Source: Pseudoips prasinana
Lineage: Eukaryota; Arthropoda; Insecta; Lepidoptera; Nolidae
Direction: 5' to 3'
NCBI GenBank assembly: GCA_951640165.1
Contig: OX621260.1
Location: 20,478,001 to 20,542,000, forward strand
Length of the DNA: 64,000 nt
Shown here: in pieces, positions 55,029 through 64,000 of the stretch
How the letters are laid out: every line of letters starts with the position of its first letter
Numbering within the stretch: position 1 is the stretch's first letter
Notes under the pieces: model-generated
The model's database searches: none
What the model was told of the DNA's origin: nothing
What the model saw: only the letters and a program-made list of their open reading frames with translations
Position numbers and translations under genes: made by a program

Positions 55029-55254
55029 AGATTTACTTAATATGTTATTGATAACATCTGACCCTGTAATAAATGGTTTAAGAGAAATTCCCCGGAAGAA
55101 AATAGGTTCATTCCCTATCGAAGTCCTAGATTTATTAGTTCAACCTAGCTTTAAGGAACAAAATGTTAATATAGTTTCTAGTTTTCATAGTTCTGCCACT
55201 CATGATCATGACTATTCAATGGATGATTCATCTGATGATAGTGATGATGAGTGA
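54988..55254 (+). pseudogene. Frame-shifted C-terminal part of the same gene, acidic tail
   Basis: In +1 relative to the preceding frame: VQEIAAVQRIATNRDLLNML, LITSDPVINGLREIPRKKIG, SFPIEVLDLLVQPSFKEQ, then an acidic end SMDDSSDDSDDE. There is no good start codon of its own, so it is more likely the downstream half of one ancestral frame. Unknown family. Confidence 0.45.
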
Positions 55255-55717
55255 TCGATTTAGTTTTTAAGTAGGTATTTTATGTATCTGATATTAGATT
55301 TTATAGTTACATTTATAGTTAAATTTATTTATAAAATTGTTTAAAAAAATATTGTGTTTTTATTTCACTATACCTGCTCAAACGACCAATGGACCTCAAA
55401 TAGTATTATGACCCTTATATCTTTGCTTAATAACCTCATTTATAAATAAAAATCGAAACAAATAATATTGTCCAGCTAGCTTGTTCTACACGAACCACTG
55501 TGCGATGATGCATATGTACCGATATTGGGATATGAATCTATGAAGTGGCGGTGTAGATGATCATCAAACGCGTTCGCTGTTAAAGTTTTTATGAACCTTT
55601 CAATTAGGTATAGTTATTGTATGTTATATTTTATAGTATTTATTACAATGTATATGGTAATCTTAATTTAAAAAATGAGAAATCTACAATTAATTCGTAC
55701 GGTGGGTTGGGAATATG

Positions 55718-55932
55718 GGGCCGCCTAATTCACCGGTTATCTTGATCGTAATCGTGATCGGCTAAATCATTCGTTCAAATCGTTTCCGTACCATTAATGT
55801 CCATTTGTGATCATGGAAGCCGATTGACCGAATGATTTAGTTATGAAATGAAATAATGAAATGATGAATTTTTAACCTTCATCTATTTGAACACCGATCA
55901 CGATAACCGGCCAATTAAGTGGCAGCCGCTCC
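55718..55932. mobile_element. Fold-back MITE, diverged copy 3
   Basis: Inverted ends around CACCGGTTATC(T/G)TGATCG and ATGGAAGCCGATTGACCG inside, with ACCTTCATCTATTTGAAC. Same plan as 32259-32501. Confidence 0.5.
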
Positions 55933-56270
55933 CTCCCCCCTCCACCAAATCTTGGGTAAGCGCTCTCAGGATACCCGTATGCTTACACCATGGCGGAGGA
56001 TGTACGTGTAATTCATAGGATTCATGTTTTAAAGAAACATGGCAGACTTATATGTTCTCAATTAGATGTTAGTTTGAGATAAATAAACACACCTCTTTGG
56101 TTGTTTGTTATCATATAAGGTTAAACTTTTATGATCGCTCGTCTGGCGTTCTTGGGGTGGCGCCGCATCGTCTGTCGTGGAGCCATGATAGACGTGAAGG
56201 CTACACGTGAGACCGTTCTTGACTCGCCTTCACGTCTGTAACTTTCAGCAATAAGTACTCTATCTAACCA

Positions 56271-56505
56271 GGGGTTCAACCGGCTATGTCGCCGAACATT
56301 GATTTCTTTAATGACGTTTAAATAAATAAAGGTTAAAAATTACTTAATCAAACGTTAAATCGGCTTCAGCGTTGACAATCGATTCAGGACCATTTATGAC
56401 GTCACATGTGCTCTTGGAAGCCGATTTAACGATGAATTAAGTCATTTTTAACCTTTATTTATTTGAACATTTAAGAAATCTATGTTCGGCGATTTAGCCG
56501 GTAGA
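56271..56505. mobile_element. Fold-back MITE, copy 2
   Basis: GGTTCAACCGGCTATGTCGC at the left and GCGATTTAGCCGGTAGAGAA at the right. Inner arms ACGTTAAATCGGCTTC / GAAGCCGATTTAACG. Confidence 0.68.
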
Positions 56506-56632
56506 GAATTGAACCAGAACAGTATTGTAACTTTATTGGTAGTTCCAGCATGGAATGAGAGAAATTCTTAATGCTTTCGAAGGTATTGACTGTAATTCTG
56601 TATTTTACACAACTAAAAATAATGAATAATAA

Positions 56633-56960
56633 TAATATGCTGGGACATTATACATACACGGCCATGTGATCCCAAACTAAGCAGAGCTTGTACTATGGAA
56701 ACCAGATAACTGATTTACTACATATACTACGTTTACGTACACTGCTGGAGATAGGCCTCCCCCAAAGGTTTCTATAATGTTGCCATTTGGAGGTTTGACT
56801 TAGTCACCGACAGGTGGCAACCGCAGTTAGGTGGTAACTAGTACACAGGTGGCGCTGCTGCCCGACTACCTGGCGTAACCTTTAGTCGCCTTTTACGACA
56901 CCTACGTGTTGGGATGGTATGGACTGACCCTGTTATTCTGTTTAGGCCGGGAACCACACC
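56633..56960 (-). repeat. SINE S2 tail then LINE-end relic
   Basis: 56633-56733: CCATGTGATCCCAAACTAAG, AACCAGATAACTGAT. 56745-56960: CTGGAGATAGGCCTCCCCCA, then a fragment ending in GACACCTACGTGTTGGGATG. Confidence 0.5.
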
Positions 56961-57314
56961 GCTGATATTTAAGCATACAGTTCAGAATATTCAATTATTA
57001 CTTTAAAATTGCAAAATCGTTCGTGAATTACGTGGGATGCCATTAAACGAATTAGAATTAATCTGATTCATAATTTTTCTTTAGTAAGGTGGAAGCGCAT
57101 AAAATTGACTGAACTAAAATGTAATATTATATTATGCCCTGTCTCCTTCACACAATCTATGTTAGAGATAAATGCGAGGATATAATAATTTGTTTAGGTT
57201 TTGAAGGCTAGAATTAAAGACACTCATCTCAAAAATCACATGTAACTGTGAACATATTAGTCGGCCATGTTTCTAGAAAACAAAGCCGATAGATAATACC
57301 TACATCCTCCGGAA

Positions 57315-57445
57315 GGGTGTTAGCAAGGGAATCCTAAATTTGATCTGCCAGTATGTATCGTTCGTATGGTGCAGGTTCGAGACCGCCGGACGATTAAATT
57401 TATGATTTCCCATTTTTGAGATTAGATTAACACTTTGCATTGCGA
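57315..57445. repeat. tRNA-like fold-back family fragment
   Basis: GTTAGCAAGGGAATCCTAAA, GGTGCAGGTTCGAGACCGCC, ATTTATGATTTCCCATTTTT: one arm, with its loop shortened. Confidence 0.55.
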
Positions 57446-57653
57446 ATAATGCTATAAAAATTCAAATTGAATAAAGTCACTCAGTTACCTTTTGCAAATA
57501 TTCAAAGAAAGTATTCCTTTTCTCATTTACTGCGTAATTATAAATCAAATAGTGTGATGAGCATAATTATTTGTTCGGTGTCTACGTGTAATTTATCTAA
57601 AACTAGTTGTCCCGACGAAGTTCGTACCGCCATATATTTTTGCTTATTATCTA

Positions 57654-58225
57654 CTAGCTGTGCCCCGCGGTTACACCCGCGTTAAATTTTATAAATTATC
57701 ACAGCACCTCCCCCGTAAGTGATAGCGTGATAATATGTAGCCTATAATATGTTGACCCGACCTCTTAGTAATTTTCATGCAATGCAATTTGAAGTAAATC
57801 CATGCAGTAGATACTTTTTGAGTTTAGCCCGGACATACATACAGACAAACAGACAAAAATTCTAAAAACTATATTTTTGGCTTTGATATCTGGGGACAAT
57901 GTCACACAGAATGATCATCCTAGCCCCAAACTAAGCAAAGCTTGTACTATGGGTACCAGGCGACGATATACATACTTATATAGATAGATAAATACTTATA
58001 TACATAGAAAACATCCATGACTCAGAAACAAATATTCGTGCTCATCACACAAATATTTGCACTTACCGGGATTCGAACCCAGGACCACCAGCTTCGTAGG
58101 CAGGATCACTACCAACTAGGCTACGGTGACCGTCAAATCGATTGTAGATCACGCCCCAAGTATCCTTTTAAAAAAATATTCAGTGTACAGTTTTGACTTT
58201 CCTACGATTTTATTATATGTATAGA
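57654..58225 (-). mobile_element. Helitron H2 interrupted by SINE S1
   Basis: Reversed: A|CTAG at 57654-57657, hairpin CCGCGGTTACACCCGCG, up to GA|T at 58224-58226. Split at TTTGATATC / ATCGATTG by the S1 copy. Confidence 0.8.
57891..58134 (-). mobile_element. SINE S1 nested in Helitron H2
   Basis: Full-length reversed S1 from CTGGGGACAATGTCACACAG to GGCTACGGTGACCGTC. Removing it restores the H2 consensus. Confidence 0.82.
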
Positions 58226-58878
58226 TAGTATTTTATTGCATTGTGATATTTACAGCATTTTCGTTTTTCCTTTCGGATAGGAAAAAAATAGTGCTGAAGA
58301 AAGCACGGAAAAAAAAAAAACAATTGCACAGTATTCTGTCTCATATGTGTACTAACTATTTGGAGAATATTAAAAATTTACATTTCTTTATAATTTTATT
58401 TAATTTTTCTTACAAACCTCATGAAATTCACGAACACACGAAATATTTATCCAATTTGGTGCAGTCGTTTGGAAGTTATGAGCGTAGAAAAATTACAGTC
58501 CATTGATTTCTATTTATATAGATATACATATATATTTAGAAATATATAAGTATATGTTTAACATTTGTCTTATTGTCATAGTACAGGGTCCACCTAGTTT
58601 GGAATCAGCAGTGTTTTAGTAGTCCCAAGATATTTATTATTATTATACTTATGAATGAAAAATATTCCTTCATTTAGCCACCTCGTTAACTGTGATCAAT
58701 ACAGTTCTGAGCGTTCCGACCGCACAGCCACCGACTGGCAAACAAAAGCCGCGATTCCATAGAGCAGGGATGGCGAACCCTTGCGTATCGACGTGCCATT
58801 TTTCTAAAGAAATGTTTAATTAGGACACAGACGTGCCATTAAATTATTTTGACTTTGTGACTATTGGAAACGTAATAA

Positions 58879-59048
58879 TCACACTAATATATACAGGCGA
58901 AAGTTTGTGAGTGTGTATGTTTGTTACTTCTTCACGTCTAAATGGTTCGAGTGATTTTATTAAAGTTTGGTATGGTGTTGACACCCTGAATTAACATAGT
59001 CTATATTTTATACAGTTTAACCCGGGTAAAACCGTGGGGCACAGCTAG
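58879..59048 (+). mobile_element. Helitron H1, intact ends
   Basis: A|TCACACTAATATATACAGG to hairpin CCCGGGTAAAACCGTGG, then CTAG|T; 170 bp. Confidence 0.78.
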
Positions 59049-59329
59049 TAATAAATACTATCAACTCCAATCAACAACTCTTATGTAAACAGTACAAGAG
59101 TACAGTACAGTGTAGTACAAGAAAATGAGGAAAATTTTGCGATGTGGCAATTATACTTACGCGTAATTTAAATTAAAGTAAAAATTGTGGGACTTCTATT
59201 GTTAAAGATTAGATAACAAGTAACATATAATGTTGTTTCCCTGTTCTCTGATACTACAACTATCTTGCAATTTTTTACTAATAAATCATAGATTAAACTT
59301 ATATAAACTTTAAAATACAATTAGTAGAG

Positions 59330-59530
59330 CGCCGCGCTGTGTGGTAAAGGCGTAGAATATCTTCACCCCATCTCATCCCGTGGGAGTGAGCGAGGGAATA
59401 CTTACCAGAGAACGGGCAGCGCTTTTCTGTGAACCATGACCATGCAGCATGCCAAGGGTGACGATTATGGTATATCCCTCCATTCTTTGAGGAGCAGTGG
59501 ACATAATTTGGCTGACATGCTGGAGCACCG
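59330..59530 (+). repeat. LINE tail relic
   Basis: CCGTGGGAGTGAGCGAGGGA, CAGAGAACGGGCAGCG, GAGCAGTGGACATAATTTGG; same family as 16095-16325. Confidence 0.5.
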
Positions 59531-60286
59531 CGCATTCCACTGTTTTCGTAATGCGTAATGAATTTTGTGATCAATGACACTATGTCACTATGTACAAACT
59601 ATGTATAGCGTGCCGTTAGTGTCATGCGTGCCATTGGTTCGCCATCCCTGCCCTAGAGCTACGTACAATATTTAAGTGTACTTTATAATACGGTGGCATT
59701 TCCTGTGTTTTATTGATTTTAATGCATTTACATTCCACGTGACTAATGGCCAACGTTATTTTTGTCGCACGGCTTTATTCGATTATGCCAATATCCGTCT
59801 CTAGTTGGATTGTTGTTAGTCTGGACTGGAAGTGCACTTACCCAAATAAATGTGTACGGTATTGGGTTACCTGTAGTTTATATATGTCAGTGCTACGCTT
59901 ATTATGACCTATATGAGTTGGAAGCGAATGATTAGGGGACTGCTTTGTCAAAATAGAATGAAGATATATGACATATCATCATGCTCTGCGTACAATTGCT
60001 TTGCCTCTAATGAAGTTGTCTCTGTGGATAATTTTCTTCTTACTTTGAGTTTGTTTTTCTGAATCTTACTGTTACTATGCGCTGTTAAATATGTATTAAC
60101 ATTACTAACACTATTTTTAAGATAGGCAGAACCATTCGGACAAAAATTTAGTAATATTTAAAATTTCTATAATTAAAAATATTTAAATCTATTAATAATC
60201 ACTTAGTAACTAAATCTTTATAAATTAAATGTTATTTCTAGACTATTTCATGCAAGGCGCATGTCTAAATATCTACATATTAATAA

Positions 60287-60470
60287 CTAGGTATGCCCCG
60301 CGGTTTTACCCGCGTTAAACTTTTTAAATGATAGCCTATGTGTTATTCGGATAAGCTATATTACTACAAAGTTTCAATAAAATCCATTCGGTAGTTTCTG
60401 CTTGAAAGAGTAACAAAAATCTCTACATCCACCCATACTCACAAACTGTCGCATTTATAATATTACTACT
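60287..60470 (-). mobile_element. Helitron H1
   Basis: Reversed: A|CTAG, hairpin CCGCGGTTTTACCCGCG. Ends CGCATTTATAATATTACTA, with a worn outer end. Confidence 0.68.
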
Positions 60471-60487
60471 TAGTATTGTATAGGTAT

Positions 60488-60712
60488 ACTGGTCTGTTGG
60501 TTTAGTGGTTGAGACTGCTTACCCAGAGTTCGTTGGTTCGATTGACCTATTTGAGTTGGGAGCGAATGATAGGGGACTGCTATGTCAAAATAGTATGGAG
60601 AGATAAAATATGTTTTATAATAGAATACATTTTATTGTACATGATATATTATATTTACTGTTCTTTTGGTCTAGTGGCTAGTGACCGTTATACTGTCAAG
60701 GGTCGTAACAAA
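60488..60712 (+). mobile_element. Two SINE S4 head fragments
   Basis: 60488-60545: CTGGTCTGTTGGTTTAGTGG and GTTGGTTCGATT. 60665-60708: TTGGTCTAGTGGCTAGTGAC. Each is broken soon after the head. Confidence 0.5.
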
Positions 60713-60715
60713 TAA

Positions 60716-60998
60716 TCTATACATAAAATAAAATCGTACGAAAGTCAAAACCGTGCATTGAATATTTTTTTAAAAGGATACTTGGCTCGTGATCTATAAT
60801 GGATAACGAAGCTAAAATATAGTTTTTAGAATTTTTATCTGTGTGTCTGTTTGTCTGTATGTATGTCCGGGCTAAACTCAAAAAGTACTGCATGGATTTA
60901 CTTCAAATTTTGCATGAATTGTTGGGTCAACATATAGGCTACATGTTATCACGCTATCACCTACGGGAGAGGAGCTGTAAAATTACACAGCACAGCTA
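60716..60998 (+). mobile_element. Helitron H2, 3' hairpin lost
   Basis: A|TCTATACATAAAATAAAATC to GGAGAGGAGCTGTAAAATTA, then CACAGCTAT; the terminal hairpin region is deleted. Confidence 0.68.
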
Positions 60999-61012
60999 TC
61001 TTATATATATCA

Positions 61013-61331
61013 CTAGCTGTGCCCCGCGGTTTTACCCGCGTTAAACTTTATAAATTATCACAGCTCCTCCCCCGTAGGTGATAGCGTGATAATATGTAGC
61101 CTAAAATAATATGTTGACCCGACCTCTTAGTAATATTTATGCAAAATTTGAAGTAAATCCATGCAGTACTTTTCGAGTTTAGCCCGGATATACATACAGA
61201 CATACAGACAAAAATTCTAAATACTATATTTTTGGCTTCGATATCGATCGTAGATAACGCCCCAAGTATCCATTAAAAAAAATATTCAATGTACAGTTTT
61301 GAGTTTCCTACGATTTTATTATATGTATAGA
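61013..61331 (-). mobile_element. Helitron H2, intact ends, head-to-head with previous
   Basis: A... CTAG at 61013, hairpin CCGCGGTTTTACCCGCG, TCACAGCTCCTCCCCCG, to GA|T at 61330-61332. Faces the + copy at 60716-60998 with 14 bases between. Confidence 0.78.
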
Positions 61332-61341
61332 TTATTTGTTT

Positions 61342-61443
61342 TGTGTCTGGTTGTAATTTTTCTATAATATGTATGTATTTAGGAATATAGACTGCTATAT
61401 TCCTAAATACATACATATTATAGAAAAATTACAACCAGACACA
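61342..61443. repeat. Perfect palindrome, 49-bp arms, 4-base loop
   Basis: 61342-61390 (starts TGTGTCTGGTTGTAATTTTT) is the exact complement of 61395-61443, with loop ACTG. The arms are an S4 SINE middle segment. Confidence 0.92.
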
Positions 61444-61707
61444 CAGAAAAATTACAAACATACTGATGTTTATCAGTTGTCTGGTTGCCGAGAAAAGTGT
61501 GATCGGCTGAGGCGAAAAGAAGTTGAGAGGGGGACATAAGTTTGTGAAGATAGAAAGAGAGAGAGTTACGTTTCTTATATTACTGTAGGAGCAAGAGAGA
61601 GGGGCGAGAGCACACATTTTCTTTCTATTATGATATAGGCTTTTCCTAGATTCGGATCAAATGGCAGTGTGTTGGTTGTCCCAATATATTTATTCTAATA
61701 AAAATAA

Positions 61708-61950
61708 TAATATCTAGGGACAATGTCACGCAGATCATCCTAGCCCCAAACTAAGCAAAGTTTGTACTATGGGTACTAGGCGACGATATACATACTTATA
61801 TAGATAGATAAATACTTATATACATAGAAAACATCCATGACTCAGAAACAAATATTCGTGCTCATCACACAAATATTTGCACTTACCGGGATTCGAACCC
61901 AGGACCACCAGCTTCGTAGACAGGAGCACTACCAACTAGACTACGGTTTT
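61708..61950 (-). mobile_element. SINE S1, full length
   Basis: Reversed: ATATCTAGGGACAATGTCAC, CCCCAAACTAAGCAAAG, CATCCATGACTCAGAAAC, CGGGATTCGAACCCAGGACC, ACTAGACTACGG. Confidence 0.82.
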
Positions 61951-62218
61951 ATTTATAGACAAGTAATACATAGGGTGGTCTTATCACATATGATGGTTAG
62001 GAGCTGAACATTAACTAATAGCAGCAGGTGTGCAACAAGAGAGAAATAAAATGAATTTTAAAACTTGAGAGGTGTCAAGGGATACCCGGATGGAACGAAG
62101 TTATTTCTTATTATTTATTATGTACAAAAAACCTGTATCCACTCAACAAAAGTAATCGACGCGACACCACACTGTTCAATACGAAATAGAAATGAAAATA
62201 TCTGGCTTGCTTTCTATA

Positions 62219-62239
62219 AGAGAGAGAGAGAGAGAGAGA
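62219..62239. repeat. (GA)n microsatellite
   Basis: About ten GA dinucleotides, ending in GACAGAG. Confidence 0.85.
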
Positions 62240-62639
62240 CAGAGAAACATGCGCACGCCGCACAGCTGCAAAAAGTGTCGTGACAACTTTTTGTAACAAT
62301 TTTTTCCGTCTAGCCCCCTTTCACAACGCGCGATTAGGAACTTCGTTCCAATAAATTTAAAATATTAAATTGTTTTAGCAAAGGATCGAATTGACAATTA
62401 TTACATTGTTAAATTAGTAAAAGACTTATATTACTTACCGTTTTTAAAGTGAAATTTCCTGAGTAATAACAAATAGTTGATTGATTGGCCTCAATATGTC
62501 TTTGATCGAAAAGGTAAACATTTCTTAAGATTTGGCGCTAACGTCATAATGATGTTTACTATTTAGATATCTAAGACGCATTACCTATTGGCTTTCCTGT
62601 ACAGTCTAGTCACATATCTAAATAAGTGGGATGGTTGTA

Positions 62640-63215
62640 AATATCATCATATCAGCCAGAAGAGGTTCTCACCAAAAGATATCCACTATTAACGGTTTTT
62701 GCGCTATTCGCATCCCGCGGCTTCCAGCTATCCTTTTTTATTATGTGTCGTCGGGGGGAATGGGGGTATGTTGGACTCGCACCGTCTAAACTTAACCTGC
62801 CGTGGATTTCTCTTGGCGCCTGATGGGAGGAGCCCTGGGAACGCGGGTATGATTCTCCGGTCTGTTCTGTCGGTTCAGGGGCATGGCGCAATAGGGGGGC
62901 TTTTGCGCCATTCCCCAGATGGTCGGGATCTTGCGGCTCGTGGTCGCCACTAGAGAACCTTACTGCTCCCACAGCCGGTTCTACGAGGTTGTGTCGTAAA
63001 ATTATGACGGCATAGAATATCATCACCCCATTTCATCCCGTGGGGGCATAGAAATCGTCCGAGGGAATACCTACCAGAGAACGGGCAGCAGCGATTTTCT
63101 GTGAACTATGAGCATCAAACTGCGATCGCCAACCCGTCTACCAAGCGTGGCAATTATGCCATATCCCCCTATTTTTGTCCTGCAGTGGACGTGCTTCGGC
63201 TGACATGATGATGAT
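62640..63215. repeat. Series of LINE-end relics
   Basis: 62765-62960 shares GGACTCGCACCGTCTAAA and CTCTTGGCGCCTGATGGG with 28490-28620. 63005-63215 (+) is the CATCACCCCATTTCATCCCG to GACATGATGATGATGATGG tail. Confidence 0.5.
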
Positions 63216-63442
63216 GATGGTGAAACATTATTGTACCCGTTCGCGTAAAGTTGCGTTCAACGTTTTTTAAAATAGTATTCCGTTTTGGTTACTTTACCGT
63301 GATTTTACTTATTGGACGCCATTGTCACAAATACGTGACAAGCGAAAACTAGCTGATCGAATTCGGATATTCAATAACAGCGTAAAAACGGTGCAGATGA
63401 AACAAATAAGCAATATTTACATGATATGTATTTTCTCAACAG

Positions 63443-63608
63443 GTCGACTGCCCGTTCATCGTGTGTATGACGTACGCATTCCACACGCCCGACAAACTAT
63501 GCTTCATACTGGATTTGATGAATGGCGGTGACCTCCACTACCATCTATCGCAACATGGCGTCTTCAACGAGGCAGAGATGAAGTTCTACGCCGCTGAAGT
63601 CATACTAG
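63443..63608 (+). CDS. Gprk1: Gprk1 kinase hinge exon
   Basis: Fifty-five codons plus one base. It reads [19 protein letters not shown], then [16 protein letters not shown] and [20 protein letters not shown]. It carries the N-lobe beta strands and the hinge (LDLMNGGDL). It ends in phase 1 with G of a Gly codon and donor GTGAGA, just before the expected LEHMH...RD catalytic-loop segment, which lies past the window. The acceptor is TTTTCTCAACAG. The match to GRK2/3 kinases is close to residue-for-residue. Confidence 0.96.
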
Positions 63609-63626
63609 GTGAGAATTTGCATATAC

Positions 63627-63710
63627 ATACATAGACTCACGCCTGTTTCCCAGAGGGGTAGGCAGAGACAACGGATTTCCATCTGTCACGATCTTTGCAC
63701 ACGTCTTTTG
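63627..63710 (-). repeat. LINE C-terminal relic just after the last exon
   Basis: ACATAGACTCACGCCTGTTT, CCCAGAGGGGTAGGCAGAGA; the CKDRDKWKS family end. It starts about 20 bases after the donor of the 63443 exon. Confidence 0.6.
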
Positions 63711-64000
63711 CCTAATAATTTAGAGAAAAGACCCTAAATCACTTTACCGTTCCTATTTCATCGGGTCGAAGTTTTTAGGTCGGGCTTGTTTTTTTTTTTA
63801 ATACAATAGAACTAAATTTTATAATAATAGCTTCCGTAACTTGTTATTTGTTTAAGGTATTAAAAATGTATGTGATAAAACAGATCGCACGGTACATGCT
63901 AATTATTTATTTTTTGTTACTTTAATACTATATTCGACTATGCTTTTACCCGGGACCTCTTCCTCTGGGGGTGAATACGCTACCGTTATAACAAAGAGAC

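Larger units (their letters stand above)
54274..55495 (+). mobile_element. Unrecognised TIR element carrying a small two-exon gene
   Basis: 1,222 bp. Inverted ends of 28 bp contain TTCG(C/T)GTAGAACAA and CTAGCTGGACAA, flanked on both sides by CACTGTG (54267-54273 and 55496-55502), a 7-bp target duplication. Inside are a TATA box, a short first exon, an intron with consensus ends, a second exon, an acidic C-terminal frame and an AATAAA near 55443. No transposase catalytic motif is visible. Superfamily not assigned. Confidence 0.75.
17377..63442 (+). other. 46,066-base Gprk1 intron
   Basis: Single intron between the exon with the catalytic lysine and the hinge exon, bounded by GTGAGT and TTCTCAACAG, phase 0. 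No other host exon was recognised inside; the coding sequences found all belong to transposable elements. Confidence 0.9.

Overview
The window reads as nuclear DNA of a moth or butterfly. It is AT-rich and intron-dominated, and it is packed with short Helitrons ending in a GC-rich hairpin plus CTAG, several related tRNA-headed SINEs, and many copies of the LINE tails typical of Lepidoptera (C-terminal relics such as CKDRDKWKS and RWMRAAQDR). Assignment to Lepidoptera is inference from these repeats; no species is claimed.

Only one host gene is seen. Seven exons on the + strand (2689-2762, 2862-2963, 12154-12228, 12316-12377, 14325-14433, 17242-17376, 63443-63608) splice in one continuous frame to 241 residues of a G protein-coupled receptor kinase of the GRK2/3 type (insect Gprk1). 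They cover most of the RH domain and the kinase N-lobe up to just before the catalytic loop. The N-terminus lies before the window; the catalytic loop, C-lobe and PH domain lie after it. The whole window is thus one stretch of a gene transcribed left to right, and everything else sits in its introns. The intron between 17376 and 63443 is about 46 kb.

Bases 1-17,241 hold six exons plus SINEs, short Helitrons, LINE tails, a SINE-bearing TIR element (1776-2620) and fold-back repeats. The large intron contains, in order: a 30-bp tandem repeat, a Helitron inside a Helitron, a mariner with a nonsense mutation (20259-21546), a LINE interrupted by another LINE and by a Helentron-like repeat (24406-26590), a nearly identical mariner with an intact transposase (34333-35620), a CR1-group LINE with an intact 984-residue endonuclease/reverse transcriptase (37852-40806, minus strand), a complete Tc1-like element with intact DD34E transposase (42023-43604), and a 2.4-kb Helitron with internal minisatellite (43984-46425). 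Further on are a Harbinger-like TIR element (48798-49718), a large inverted cassette (50577-51803), a restriction-like-endonuclease LINE tail, and an unrecognised TIR element carrying its own small two-exon gene (54274-55495). The rest is SINEs, MITEs and Helitrons.

The most interesting items are the unrecognised 54274-55495 element, a set of head-to-head perfect palindromes with very short loops arising from unrelated repeats, and the modular SINEs that share a middle and tail but carry different tRNA-like heads. No genuine tRNA or rRNA gene, CRISPR array or bacterial-type signal was found. Stretches not listed (for example 4300-6030, 9200-9950, 15140-16090, 22860-24240, 49730-50220, 59530-60280) are AT-rich intron in which I recognise nothing firm. 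SINE families are called S1-S5 and Helitron families H1-H4 as defined at their first entries.
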